NCBI GenBank assembly: GCA_002338655.1 | Contig: DDIU01000042.1 | Location: 118,691-182,690 of the forward strand | DNA length: 64,000 nt | Direction of reading: 5' to 3' | Origin: Flammeovirgaceae bacterium UBA1842 | Lineage (GTDB): Bacteria > Bacteroidota > Bacteroidia > Cytophagales > Cyclobacteriaceae | Shown here: one piece after another, positions 8,251 through 16,905 of the stretch | How the letters are laid out: each line of letters opens with the position of its first letter | Numbering within the stretch: the first letter of the stretch is position 1 | The notes under the pieces: model-generated | Told to the model about the DNA's origin: nothing | What the model saw: only the letters and a program-made list of their open reading frames with translations | Databases searched by the model: none | Position numbers and translations under genes: made by a program

Positions 8251-8844
8251 ATGAAAGGATCAGTTTATTTTGTTCTCCTTTTATTATTCATTGTGTCATG
8301 TGAGTCAGGAGAAATTCAGGTTAAAAGCGACAGAAAATTTACAGCAGACGAATCGGTAAGGGAGTTTTTAATTGAGGAAGCTAAAAAGTTTGCTGAGGAC
8401 CCACCATTTTATGACGTTGAGGGCTATTTTGCAGATGGCACAATTGGACTTACAGATTCAGAATTGGATTTTTCTTTGCAATATGATTTTGTATACTGTA
8501 GAAGGTCAAATGCAGAATATCAATTTGACGATGAAACAAAAACATCCAATGAAATATTAATTTTAGGAAAAACGATCAACAACGACTTCGCTATCATAAT
8601 ACTTATGGATAAGCAAATGGAGGGCTATATGAATGGATCATTTATAAAATTCCCTAAATACAGAGCTATTTTTGATAAATATGGAGCCTCTGTGTGTGAT
8701 GCTATTTCAGTTATTATAAATGAAGAGGATATTATAAAAACAGGCGATAGAATTAAAATACGTTTTTCAAATTTAGAAGCATTTTGTTTAACAGGTAACA
8801 ACAACAATTACATTTCAATTGACGGTTTTGCCACATGTCTTTAA
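8251..8844 (+). CDS. Predicted lipoprotein of unknown function
   Basis: 197 residues. Residues 1-17 form a lipoprotein signal peptide with lipobox IVSC, followed by a charged linker. The rest is acidic and rich in isoleucine and aspartate (NNDFAIIILMDKQMEGYMNG) with three further cysteines. No domain is recognised. Two bases separate it from the preceding barrel gene, so it is probably a lipoprotein partner of that protein. It ends convergently five bases before the DUF2179 gene stop. Confidence 0.7.
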   Translation: MKGSVYFVLLLLFIVSCESGEIQVKSDRKFTADESVREFLIEEAKKFAEDPPFYDVEGYFADGTIGLTDSELDFSLQYDFVYCRRSNAEYQFDDETKTSNEILILGKTINNDFAIIILMDKQMEGYMNGSFIKFPKYRAIFDKYGASVCDAISVIINEEDIIKTGDRIKIRFSNLEAFCLTGNNNNYISIDGFATCL

Positions 8845-8848
8845 TTAC

Positions 8849-9454
8849 TTACCTTCTCTTCACTGAAGTCAACCATCCACCTAATCCCCTCCGACTAGGT
8901 TTTTCGTTTAATATGCCCGCTTCACTTGCTCTCTTTACAGATTCTATGGTATAAAAGGCCTTTGGCATATGAGTTTTCAACTCATTCAACATCTGTGGGA
9001 TATGATCTCTTTTCAACACTGCAAACAATAGATTTTCATCCCCCTGTTCACTTTTGGAAGCTACAACCGAATACCTGAAATTATGGTGAGAAAGAAATTC
9101 CTTTACTTTGGTTAAATCTTCAGCCGTGATAATTCTTATGATTACTTTCCCAAGGGCTATTTTTTCTTCGATTAACATTCCCACAAATATTCCACAAGCA
9201 AAACCCGCGGGATAAGCTATATAGGAGTAGATATTATCTACATGCTTGAAAATTTGGCCAATGGCCATGAGCCAAATAAATGATTCGAAAAAGCCAAGTA
9301 TGGTGGAGATATATTTCTTTCCGCTCATCACAAAGATAATCCTTACAGTATTAATAGAAACGTCCAATATCCTGGCAAAAAATATCAGTAGCGGAATTAC
9401 TACCAGACCAAATGTCTCTGAACTCATACCTAACGTAGCAAAAAACTGTTCCAT
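8849..9454 (-). CDS. DUF5698/DUF2179 (UPF0316) membrane protein
   Basis: About 201 residues from the ATG at 9454 (MEQFFATLGMS). A longer reading from 9493 would overlap the end of radA and is less likely. Three hydrophobic segments (VVIPLLIFFARILDVSINTV, FFESFIWLMAIGQIF, IAYPAGFACGIFVGMLIEEK) make the UPF0316 membrane domain, followed by a small soluble domain (IRIITAEDLTKVKEFLSHH, DENLLFAVLKRDHIPQML) of the DUF2179 type. The function of the family is unknown; the soluble domain is also found on YitT-like membrane proteins. It lies 10 bp downstream of radA and is likely cotranscribed with it. Confidence 0.85.
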   Translation of the reverse strand: MEQFFATLGMSSETFGLVVIPLLIFFARILDVSINTVRIIFVMSGKKYISTILGFFESFIWLMAIGQIFKHVDNIYSYIAYPAGFACGIFVGMLIEEKIALGKVIIRIITAEDLTKVKEFLSHHNFRYSVVASKSEQGDENLLFAVLKRDHIPQMLNELKTHMPKAFYTIESVKRASEAGILNEKPSRRGLGGWLTSVKRR

Positions 9455-9464
9455 AATATTTTTG

Positions 9465-10832
9465 TTATCCGAAAAGGTCAGTGAAGACCTCATTAATTTT
9501 TGAAAAGGGATGAATCTTTAATTTGTATTTATTTACATCAAGACCTTTTAGGCCATATTTAGATATATATATTGATTCGAAACCCAACTTTTCTGCTTCC
9601 GCTATTCTATTATCTAACCTATTTACCGTTCTCAATTCTCCACCAAGGCCAACTTCAGCCGCAAAACAAGCTTTATCTGAAATAGATATTTCTTCTAAAG
9701 AAGATATAATAGAACAACAAACCGCCAAATCTATTGCGGGATCTTCTACTTTTATCCCCCCCGCCATATTTAGAAAAACATCCTGCAAACCTAATCGGAA
9801 TCCGCATCTTTTTTCTAAAACAGCCAAAAGCATATTTAATCGTTTTCCATCAAAACCAGTTGAGCTACGCTGTGGGGTTCCATAGGCAGCATTGCTCACC
9901 AAAGACTGAATTTCAATCATCAAAGGGCGGTTTCCCTCTACAGTGGCTCCTATTGTCACACCACTTATATCGCCTTCTTTTTGACTGATTAGTATTTCTG
10001 ATGGATTGCTCACCTGTCTCAAACCTGTAGCTAGCATTTCATATATGCCTAATTCGGAGGTAGAGCCAAAACGGTTTTTGGTGGTTCGTAATATTCGATA
10101 AGTTAAATGACGATCTCCTTCAAATTGAAGCACAGTGTCCACCATATGTTCCAGCACCTTTGGCCCGGCAATGGCACCATCTTTAGTGATGTGGCCTACT
10201 AGAAACACAGGAGTGTCAGTTTCTTTGGCGTATCGTATTAGTTCAGCAGCACACTGCCTTACTTGTGAAACACTGCCCGAGGAGGATTCTACCTGATCAG
10301 AATGAAGTGTTTGTATTGAATCAACAATCATTAAATCAGGCTTTACTTGTTCGGCCTGTTTAAAAATGGATTTGGTGGCTGTTTCTGATAAAATGAAACA
10401 TTCTCCCGTTATGGAATCCGTCATTCTATCTGCCCGCATTTTTATTTGTTGTTCGCTTTCCTCACCTGAAACGTAGAGTATTTTACAATTTAGAGAAAGG
10501 CCAATTTGCAACATCAGCGTTGATTTACCAATACCGGGTTCTCCTGCTATTAGAATAACGGACCCGTACACTATTCCTCCTCCCAACACACGATTTAATT
10601 CAGTATCATGGGTATCGATACGTTGAATTCTTTCTGAAGTGATTTCCTGAATGGGTTTTGGAACCGATGTCTTTTTGGAAGGGGATCCGGTTTGCCAATC
10701 ATTTTTGGTTGGTTTTTGTACTACCTCTTCCACAAAGCTATTCCATTCATTGCATGTAGGGCATTTGCCCACCCATTTGGCAGATTCATAACCGCAATTT
10801 TGACAGAAAAATGATGATTTAGTTTTGGCCAA
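9465..10832 (-). CDS. radA: DNA repair protein RadA (branch-migration helicase)
   Basis: 455 residues, the full length for RadA/Sms. The N-terminal zinc finger is C10-x2-C13 and C24-x2-C27. The RecA-like ATPase has Walker A GEPGIGKST at 97-105 and the RadA-specific KNRFGSTSELG motif. The C-terminal third is the Lon-protease-like domain (GLQDVFLNMAGGIKVEDPAIDLAV), which in RadA serves for DNA binding rather than proteolysis. The protein drives branch migration of recombination intermediates. It is transcribed ahead of the DUF2179 gene and faces gpmI across a 140-bp divergent intergenic region. Confidence 0.98.
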   Translation of the reverse strand: MAKTKSSFFCQNCGYESAKWVGKCPTCNEWNSFVEEVVQKPTKNDWQTGSPSKKTSVPKPIQEITSERIQRIDTHDTELNRVLGGGIVYGSVILIAGEPGIGKSTLMLQIGLSLNCKILYVSGEESEQQIKMRADRMTDSITGECFILSETATKSIFKQAEQVKPDLMIVDSIQTLHSDQVESSSGSVSQVRQCAAELIRYAKETDTPVFLVGHITKDGAIAGPKVLEHMVDTVLQFEGDRHLTYRILRTTKNRFGSTSELGIYEMLATGLRQVSNPSEILISQKEGDISGVTIGATVEGNRPLMIEIQSLVSNAAYGTPQRSSTGFDGKRLNMLLAVLEKRCGFRLGLQDVFLNMAGGIKVEDPAIDLAVCCSIISSLEEISISDKACFAAEVGLGGELRTVNRLDNRIAEAEKLGFESIYISKYGLKGLDVNKYKLKIHPFSKINEVFTDLFG

Positions 10833-10974
10833 TTTTGTCTTTCTTTTAAGTAATCAAATTTGATGATTAAATCTGTTTATAAAAATATTATGATCAAAGA
10901 ATGGCTAATTCGGTAACATGTTTGTTGACCAAAACAAAAATGACGTTTTTTGCAGTCAACGGAATTGTTGGATT

Positions 10975-12492
10975 ATGAACAAGAAAGTATTATTGATGAT
11001 ATTGGACGGCTGGGGCTTAGGAACCAACCCTGAAATATCCGCTATTGCAAAAGCAGATACCCCATTCGTTGATTCTCTTTATACCAAGTATCCTAATAGT
11101 AAACTTGAGGCTTCTGGATTAGCGGTAGGCCTGCCTGATGGACAAATGGGTAACTCTGAAGTAGGCCATATGAATATTGGGGCAGGTAGGATAGTATATC
11201 AGGATCTGGTAAAAGTTAATATTGCATTTGAAGAAAAGACGATTGATGATAATCCAGTAATCAACAATGCCTTTAACTATGCAAAGTCAACAAAAAAGAA
11301 GGTCCATTTTATTGGGTTGGTGTCAGATGGAGGGGTACATTCTCATATCAATCATTTAAAGGGGTTGTGCACTTTGGCGAATAACAAAGGACTGAAAGAG
11401 GTTTACATTCATGCCTTTACCGATGGTAGGGATACCGATCCGAAGGGCGGTCTGCATTATATTTCTGATTTGGAAAACCATATGAGTCATACGGTTGGAA
11501 AAATTGCTTCTGTTGTAGGACGCTACTATGCGATGGACCGTGATAACAGATGGGGAAGAGTGAAACTCGCCTATGATGTTATGGTGAAAGGTGAAGGTGA
11601 GTATGTGGAAAGTGCCACAACAGGAATCAAAAAATCGTATGACAATGATGTAACTGATGAGTTCATTAAACCACTGGTTGTTACCAAAAACAATGTTCCG
11701 ATTGGTAAGATAGAAGAAGGTGATGTGGTTGTTTGCTTTAACTTCCGGACTGACAGAGGGCGTGAAATTACGCAGGCATTGACACAAAAGGATTTTCCAG
11801 AACACGGCATGAAGCGGCTGGACCTGCATTACATTACCATGACCAATTATGACAACACCTTTAAAGGGGTGGAGGTGATTTTTGATAAAGATAATCTGGT
11901 CAATACGCTGGGGGCAGTACTTGAGCAAAACAGCCGCAAACAAGTACGGATTGCAGAGACAGAAAAATATCCGCACGTCACTTATTTCTTCTCTGGTGGT
12001 AGGGAAGATTCTTTTAAGGGTGAAAAAAGAATCTTGTGCCCTTCACCTAAAGTGGCCACTTATGACCTGCAGCCTGAGATGAGTGCTTATGACATCCGGG
12101 ATAAAATAGTGGAGGAGCTCAACGCCAATCAACCGGACTTTGTTTGTCTCAACTTTGCCAATCCCGATATGGTAGGCCATACTGGGGTTTTTGAGGCGGC
12201 AGTAAAGGCATGTGAAACGGTAGATAGATGTGCCGAAGCGGTCATTACTACCGCATTGGAAAACGACTATATGACTATTGTAATTGCCGATCATGGCAAT
12301 TCGGACATAATGATAAATCCAGACGGTACACCCAATACAGCGCATACTACTAATCTTGTGCCTTGTATTTTTGTGGACAAAGATTTTAAGGGATCTGTTA
12401 AAGATGGGAAATTGGGTGATTTGGCACCCACGATATTAACATTAATGAACTTACCGATACCAGCAGAAATGACCGGGGACATTTTGATATGA
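10975..12492 (+). CDS. gpmI: 2,3-bisphosphoglycerate-independent phosphoglycerate mutase
   Basis: 505 residues from the ATG at 10975 (MNKKVLLMILDGWGLG); an in-frame ATG at 10918 would add 19 residues unlike the family and is rejected. D11 and the phosphorylated serine S61 in MGNSEVGHMN are the first metal and nucleophile residues; FTDGRDTDP, RYYAMDRDNRWGR and IADHGNSD give the rest of the bimetal phosphatase/transferase site. The enzyme interconverts 3- and 2-phosphoglycerate in glycolysis, using manganese. Its stop overlaps the start of the next gene by four bases (ATGA), so the lipoprotein gene is coupled to it. Confidence 0.98.
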   Translation: MNKKVLLMILDGWGLGTNPEISAIAKADTPFVDSLYTKYPNSKLEASGLAVGLPDGQMGNSEVGHMNIGAGRIVYQDLVKVNIAFEEKTIDDNPVINNAFNYAKSTKKKVHFIGLVSDGGVHSHINHLKGLCTLANNKGLKEVYIHAFTDGRDTDPKGGLHYISDLENHMSHTVGKIASVVGRYYAMDRDNRWGRVKLAYDVMVKGEGEYVESATTGIKKSYDNDVTDEFIKPLVVTKNNVPIGKIEEGDVVVCFNFRTDRGREITQALTQKDFPEHGMKRLDLHYITMTNYDNTFKGVEVIFDKDNLVNTLGAVLEQNSRKQVRIAETEKYPHVTYFFSGGREDSFKGEKRILCPSPKVATYDLQPEMSAYDIRDKIVEELNANQPDFVCLNFANPDMVGHTGVFEAAVKACETVDRCAEAVITTALENDYMTIVIADHGNSDIMINPDGTPNTAHTTNLVPCIFVDKDFKGSVKDGKLGDLAPTILTLMNLPIPAEMTGDILI

Positions 12493-13064
12493 AAAAACTG
12501 ATATATTTATGCCTGGCCGTTGGCACTATCGCGTGCTCGAACATTAAATCGGAAAAAGTAGCCTATTACTTTTCAGTTGACAGCTTAAATAGGGTCCAAG
12601 CTCAAATATTACTTGACAATAAGGCCAAGCTGTTCAAATTTGCTGTAGTAAATGGAGACACCACCACTACGACTTTCACTCCAGACAGTTTGCAGTGGGC
12701 CGATGAATTCCAAGTTTTTAATCATGCGGATATCAACAAACCGGCAATGAAAGGAAACTATAAGATATCTGTTTATAATGACACACAGAGCAATCTGAAA
12801 GTGAAAAGTTATGAGGCTATTTCAAAAGGTACTGCCGTACAATCACTTCAACTTTATTTTCTTGACAATATTGAGAAACTGAAAAAATTGGAGATGGTCA
12901 CCCATGAAAAGAACAGCATCTATAACTCAACTAAGCATCTGAATATGGAGTTTGATGAGGTAAAAGGTGGGCTCAGACTAACCTCCTACACTATTACAGG
13001 TTACCAAAAAATGATCTTAATGGATACTGTAAAATTTTATTTGAAGGGAGAATTGAGAGAGTAA
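12489..13064 (+). CDS. Predicted lipoprotein of unknown function
   Basis: 191 residues with a lipoprotein signal peptide (MKKLIYLCLAVGTIACSN, lipobox TIAC). The mature part is beta-rich with a repeated short pattern of charged strands (AYYFSVDSLNRVQAQILL, GNYKISVYND, LKVKSYEAISKG). No domain is recognised. The ATG overlaps the gpmI stop, so it is expressed with that gene, though a functional link between a glycolytic enzyme and an envelope lipoprotein is not obvious. It ends convergently three bases before the radical SAM gene. Confidence 0.72.
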   Translation: MKKLIYLCLAVGTIACSNIKSEKVAYYFSVDSLNRVQAQILLDNKAKLFKFAVVNGDTTTTTFTPDSLQWADEFQVFNHADINKPAMKGNYKISVYNDTQSNLKVKSYEAISKGTAVQSLQLYFLDNIEKLKKLEMVTHEKNSIYNSTKHLNMEFDEVKGGLRLTSYTITGYQKMILMDTVKFYLKGELRE

Positions 13065-13067
13065 TTC

Positions 13068-14123
13068 TTAATTGAACAAGGTGTAAATACCCCCTTTTCT
13101 AAAATGGGATAAGTTCCACTCAGGCATGTTACGGCCTTTCATATATTTTGCTTTCGATACCTTAAAAAGCTTTTGAATGGCAAGGGCAATATTGCCTTCC
13201 CCGCGCATCCGTTTTCCAAATACACTATCGCTTACGCTGCCACCATGCAGTTCACTTATTTGATTTATCACCTTGGCACGCCTTTCAGGATAGTACTTTT
13301 CCAACCAGCCATCAAAAATATCAGCGATCTTTCCATTGAGCCTAACAGTAGTATAGCCAACATTCAATGCACCACAATCGGCTACTGATTTTATAATGTT
13401 GGGTATTTCATGATGATTGAGTCCTGGAATGATGGGCGCATTCATAACCATCACAGGGACACCAGCTTGGGTTAAAGTTTCTATTGCTTCCAATTTTTTA
13501 ATCGCACTGGCTGTTCTGGGCTCCATTATTGATCGGAGTTTCTCATCAAGGGTTGTAATAGATAAAATTACTTTCGCCAAACCATCTTTGGCTAGGTCTT
13601 GTAAAATGTCGAGGTCTCTAAGAACCAGCACATTCTTAGTAATAATACCGACAGGATGCCTGTATTTGGCAAATACCTCCAATAGTTGACGGGTAACGGC
13701 CAATTTTTTTTCTACAGGTTGGTAGCAATCCGTATTGCCTGAAAGAATAATGGGCCGGGCTTTCCAAGAAGGTTGAAGTAGGTGCCGCTCAAGAAGTTGA
13801 GCGGCATTTTTTTTGATGATAATCTTTGTTTCAAAGTCTAGGCCGAGATTGTAGCCCCAATACTCATGTGTTTTTCTGGCATAGCAATAAATACAACCAT
13901 GCTCACATCCTTGATAAGGGTTAAGAGAGTATTCCATGCCCACATCGGGGCTTTGGACCTTGTTGACCACCTTGGTGGCACTCTCATAAAACAGTTCTGT
14001 TTTGGGGCGTTCAATAAATAATGCCTCATCGATTGCCTCGATGTGATCGGTGACCAAGGTGTTTTTTATAAAATCATTGGAAACCGTAGTTTGCGCGCCA
14101 CGGCCCTTTAAGGCATTACTCAT
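13068..14123 (-). CDS. PA0069-family radical SAM protein (SplB-like)
   Basis: 351 residues. The 4Fe-4S cluster motif is C-x3-C-x2-C in GCEHGCIYCYARKTHEYWG, preceded by YSLNPYQ, the signature of the PA0069/Rv2578c branch of radical SAM proteins. The barrel continues with ILSGNTDCYQPVEKK and MEPRTASAIKKLEAI. The branch resembles spore photoproduct lyase in its core but the substrate is not known. No signal peptide; cytoplasmic. A perfect 17-bp inverted repeat covers its start codon. It lies 47 bp downstream of the VOC gene on the same strand. Confidence 0.93.
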   Translation of the reverse strand: MSNALKGRGAQTTVSNDFIKNTLVTDHIEAIDEALFIERPKTELFYESATKVVNKVQSPDVGMEYSLNPYQGCEHGCIYCYARKTHEYWGYNLGLDFETKIIIKKNAAQLLERHLLQPSWKARPIILSGNTDCYQPVEKKLAVTRQLLEVFAKYRHPVGIITKNVLVLRDLDILQDLAKDGLAKVILSITTLDEKLRSIMEPRTASAIKKLEAIETLTQAGVPVMVMNAPIIPGLNHHEIPNIIKSVADCGALNVGYTTVRLNGKIADIFDGWLEKYYPERRAKVINQISELHGGSVSDSVFGKRMRGEGNIALAIQKLFKVSKAKYMKGRNMPEWNLSHFRKGGIYTLFN

Positions 14124-14160
14124 ACTCTAAAATACTAAATATATTAGTATTTTAGAGTAT
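14122..14160. promoter_or_regulatory. Perfect 17-bp inverted repeat over the radical SAM start codon
   Basis: The arms 14122-14138 and 14144-14160 are perfect reverse complements separated by five bases. The left arm includes two bases of the ATG (14121-14123) of the radical SAM gene. It could be a repressor operator, or in RNA a hairpin that hides the start codon and also ends the VOC transcript. There is no long T run directly after the hairpin, which speaks against a simple terminator. Confidence 0.8.
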
Positions 14161-14170
14161 TTTTAGCAAT

Positions 14171-14566
14171 CTATTTCTTGATTGGCTCTGCAAAAGTGAG
14201 ATAATAGCCGTTGATGTCCCTAATGGTAAATTCCCGCATACCATAAAGCTTATTTTTAAGTTGAGCAACAACATCCGCTGTGGTATATAGATACTCATAA
14301 AATTCATCTACCCCAGCCATGGTGATATACAGGGTAAATCCACCACCAATACTTTCCTTTCGTATTTCAGGTAATTCTGCTTTTAAGCTATCTTCCTGTT
14401 GGAACATAATCTCCACATCACCTTTTTTCAATCGTGCCCATATTAATTCTCCCTTATCATTGGCCATTTTGTCAAGGGTGGTAAACGATAAAACGCCATG
14501 GTAATAATTGATGGTTTGATTAATGTCATCTACCATCAGGTTGGGGGTCAATGTTTCTAATTTCAT
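14171..14566 (-). CDS. VOC superfamily (glyoxalase/bleomycin-resistance type) protein
   Basis: 131 residues. The opening LETLTPNLMVDDINQTINYY and the repeat of the fold at IGGGFTLYITMAGVDEFYEYL followed by YGMREFTIRDINGYYLTFAEP are typical of the VOC fold; the second module has the RDINGYYLTFAE ending in which glutamate is a usual metal ligand. The first module has no clear histidine ligand, which is common in bleomycin-resistance-like members that only bind a ligand. The function is unknown. Transcribed toward the radical SAM gene, from which it is separated by a strong inverted repeat. Confidence 0.85.
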   Translation of the reverse strand: MKLETLTPNLMVDDINQTINYYHGVLSFTTLDKMANDKGELIWARLKKGDVEIMFQQEDSLKAELPEIRKESIGGGFTLYITMAGVDEFYEYLYTTADVVAQLKNKLYGMREFTIRDINGYYLTFAEPIKK

Positions 14567-14625
14567 TTTTGTTAAGTTTTGTCTTTAAAAAGTATACGAA
14601 AGATAAATAATCTAGATACAAATCA

Positions 14626-15312
14626 CTAGTTGTCAATGATTAACTCAAAGCCTACCCCATGCCTGTTGAAGATTTTTAGCTGCTCATCAGCGGCCAGATA
14701 TTTACGGAGTTTGGAAATAAACACATCAAGGCTCCTACCCAGAAAGTAGTCGTCATCGCCCCACACTTCGTTCAATATATCTTCTCTTTTGACCACTTGG
14801 TTTTTATGCACACAAAAAAACCGGAGTATATCAGCTTCTTTTTGAGTCAAATGTTTTTTCTCATCGCCTATGGTGAGGCTGAGAGCGGTATAGTCAAAAC
14901 GGAATTTACCTATGTCAAAAAGTTTTTCGTTCACTAATTTGGCACCGGCCCTTTTTAGAAATACTTCTATTCTAAAAATAAGCTCTTCCATGCTGAAGGG
15001 TTTGGTGATGTAATCATCGCCCCCTCTTTTGAAACCCTCCAGGCGATCTTCCTGCATGGCTTTTGCGGTAAGAAACAAAATGGGAATAGATTTATTTGTT
15101 GTCCTTATTTTTTCGGCTAAATCAAACCCGTCCATTTTTGGAAGCATTACATCCAAAAGGCATAAATCAAACTTTCCACTTTTGAAGGCCTCCAATGCCG
15201 CAGTTCCATTGGCACAAAGTGTTACCTCATACCCCTGGAGCATGAGATTGTCCTTAATTACAAATGAAAGGCTTTCATCATCCTCTGCTAGTAATATCGA
15301 AGATTTACCCAT
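14626..15312 (-). CDS. OmpR-family response regulator
   Basis: 228 residues. The receiver domain (1-120) has the acidic pair D11/D12, the phosphorylated aspartate D54 (LLDVMLPKMDG), T84-like LFLTAK and K-containing YITKPFS. The C-terminal winged helix (about 135-228) shows HLTQKEADILRFFCVH and VWGDDDYFLGRSLDVFISKLRKYL, the OmpR/PhoB DNA-recognition pattern. It overlaps the histidine kinase gene by eight bases and forms with it a two-component system similar to the RprX/RprY pair of Bacteroidota. The regulon cannot be read from the window. Confidence 0.96.
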   Translation of the reverse strand: MGKSSILLAEDDESLSFVIKDNLMLQGYEVTLCANGTAALEAFKSGKFDLCLLDVMLPKMDGFDLAEKIRTTNKSIPILFLTAKAMQEDRLEGFKRGGDDYITKPFSMEELIFRIEVFLKRAGAKLVNEKLFDIGKFRFDYTALSLTIGDEKKHLTQKEADILRFFCVHKNQVVKREDILNEVWGDDDYFLGRSLDVFISKLRKYLAADEQLKIFNRHGVGFELIIDN

Positions 15313-16570
15313 TATTTAAACAAAATTTAAATGTACTGCCTTGTCCCGGTTTACTTTCCACTTTGATAACACCCTTATGCGCTTTTATTACCTGCAATAC
15401 ATAGCTAAGTCCTAAGCCAAACCCCTTAACGTCATGCACATTGCCAGTAGGTACCCGATAAAATTTATCAAATATCTTTTTCTGATTTTCAGGCGTTATA
15501 CCAATGCCATTATCGGAAATTTCTACCCAGATATGTCTTTTATCATTGTATGTCCTGATATCAATTTGTGGCTCTTGCTCACAATATTTTACAGCATTGT
15601 CCAGAAGGTTATAAACGACATTTGATATATGGAGTTTATCAATTATTACCCTACTGTTTTTTGCTGATAAGTTAAGGCTGATTTTCTCAATACCATTTTT
15701 ATTGCCGAGGTTAAGTTCATTTGTTATTTCTAAGATAATTTCATGCAGATCAGCAGGCTCATTTTTCAGGCCTAACTCATCGTTGTCCATTCCCGCCATC
15801 TGCAATACCCGCTCCACCTGTTTCTTTAGCCGCTGATTTTCATTTTTTATAATGGTAGTATAATTCAATAAACGATCAGGCTGATCAACAATCTTGGGGT
15901 CTAGTAATACTTCAGTGCTTAGCGCAATCGTTGAGATTGGGGTCTTAAATTCATGGGTCATGTTATTTACAAAGTCCTTTTGTATTTCCGATAACCGTCT
16001 TTGCTTTAAAATAACAAAAAGTGAATAGGAGAAAAATATGACCACTAACAGTAGCACCGAAGAGGAGAATATCCAAATACCCATTCGGTTGGTTACAATC
16101 GATGCTTTGTCGGGAAATTGCACCCCAAAATAATAGCTTTGGTTCTCCCACTTTGAAAGATTGGAATTACGATCCACCACCTTATTTTTATCAAAGCTGA
16201 TATAATTGCCATAAACCATTTTATCGTTGTTACAGTCATAAATACCATACTCAAAATCGGCAGTTACATTACGTTTTTCAAATTCTGATTTTAACAAAAA
16301 CTCCAACATATTGGCATCAATCTCACTGTTGATCATGACTACATAGTAGTTGGTACTTAACTGTTTGATAGGATTAGTAGTAGGTAATACTGTTTCGTTA
16401 AGCTCAAACAATTTGTTGGCAACATTGTAAAGTGCCGTGTTTACCTCCCTATTGAAAAGGTCTTCCTCGGTATTAAAGGCCTTTTTAAACCAATATACCT
16501 GTACAGCAACAATGCCCAAAATGCTAATTGCCGCCATAATCACTAATGCAAGTATTGATTTACGCTTCAT
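15305..16570 (-). CDS. Membrane sensor histidine kinase
   Basis: 421 residues. Two membrane segments (about 7-30 and 165-190) enclose a periplasmic sensor loop of about 135 residues with no recognised ligand-binding fold. The dimerisation domain has the phosphoacceptor H206 in NNMTHEFKTPIS, and the ATP-binding domain shows the N box (NVVYNLLDNAVKYC), G1 (VEISDNGIGITP), F box and G2 (VKGFGLGLSYVLQVIKAH). There is no HAMP domain between membrane segment and kinase core. It precedes and overlaps its response regulator by eight bases. The stimulus is unknown. Confidence 0.96.
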   Translation of the reverse strand: MKRKSILALVIMAAISILGIVAVQVYWFKKAFNTEEDLFNREVNTALYNVANKLFELNETVLPTTNPIKQLSTNYYVVMINSEIDANMLEFLLKSEFEKRNVTADFEYGIYDCNNDKMVYGNYISFDKNKVVDRNSNLSKWENQSYYFGVQFPDKASIVTNRMGIWIFSSSVLLLVVIFFSYSLFVILKQRRLSEIQKDFVNNMTHEFKTPISTIALSTEVLLDPKIVDQPDRLLNYTTIIKNENQRLKKQVERVLQMAGMDNDELGLKNEPADLHEIILEITNELNLGNKNGIEKISLNLSAKNSRVIIDKLHISNVVYNLLDNAVKYCEQEPQIDIRTYNDKRHIWVEISDNGIGITPENQKKIFDKFYRVPTGNVHDVKGFGLGLSYVLQVIKAHKGVIKVESKPGQGSTFKFCLNNG

Positions 16571-16905
16571 TATTGTTTGAATTTATATAAATCTGTAAAG
16601 TGTAGCATTACTTTAACATTTCATTAACAAGAAAACCACCCTAATCCTTCATTTACTTTTCTGGGAGGCTGTTTAAGATTAAAACAACTTACAGGAGGGA
16701 TTGAACCTAATTGGCTTGAAATTCTGGAGTATTAAAAATTGATGGAGGGAAGGAAAAAAGAAATTAACCCAAGTGGTTAATCTTTTCAAATCATTTTCCA
16801 GATGGCTCTGGTAATGAATAAAGGAGTTACAGAATTGATAACTATTGTTTAATTTTCAACCTCTAATTTGTAAAAACCAATTTCTATATTAACCTAAAAC
16901 ACTTG
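16571..16905. other. 335-bp divergent intergenic region
   Basis: Holds the upstream regions of the histidine kinase gene (minus) and the secreted protein gene (plus). No strong hairpin or RNA gene is seen. A TAATTTG sequence near 16866-16872 is one base short of a proper -7 box. Several short ATG-started frames are present but none is longer than about 25 codons or protein-like. Confidence 0.5.

Noticed and set aside
10918..10974. Upstream ATG for gpmI
   Set aside because: The 19 extra residues are unlike the family, whose proteins begin at the KKVLLMILDGWG motif.
11356..11976. 206-residue minus-strand frame
   Set aside because: It lies wholly inside gpmI on the opposite strand, with cysteine- and histidine-rich composition typical of a shadow frame.
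16690..16715. GGGATTGAACC, similar to a tRNA T-arm read backwards
   Set aside because: No acceptor stem, D-arm or anticodon arm can be drawn around it.
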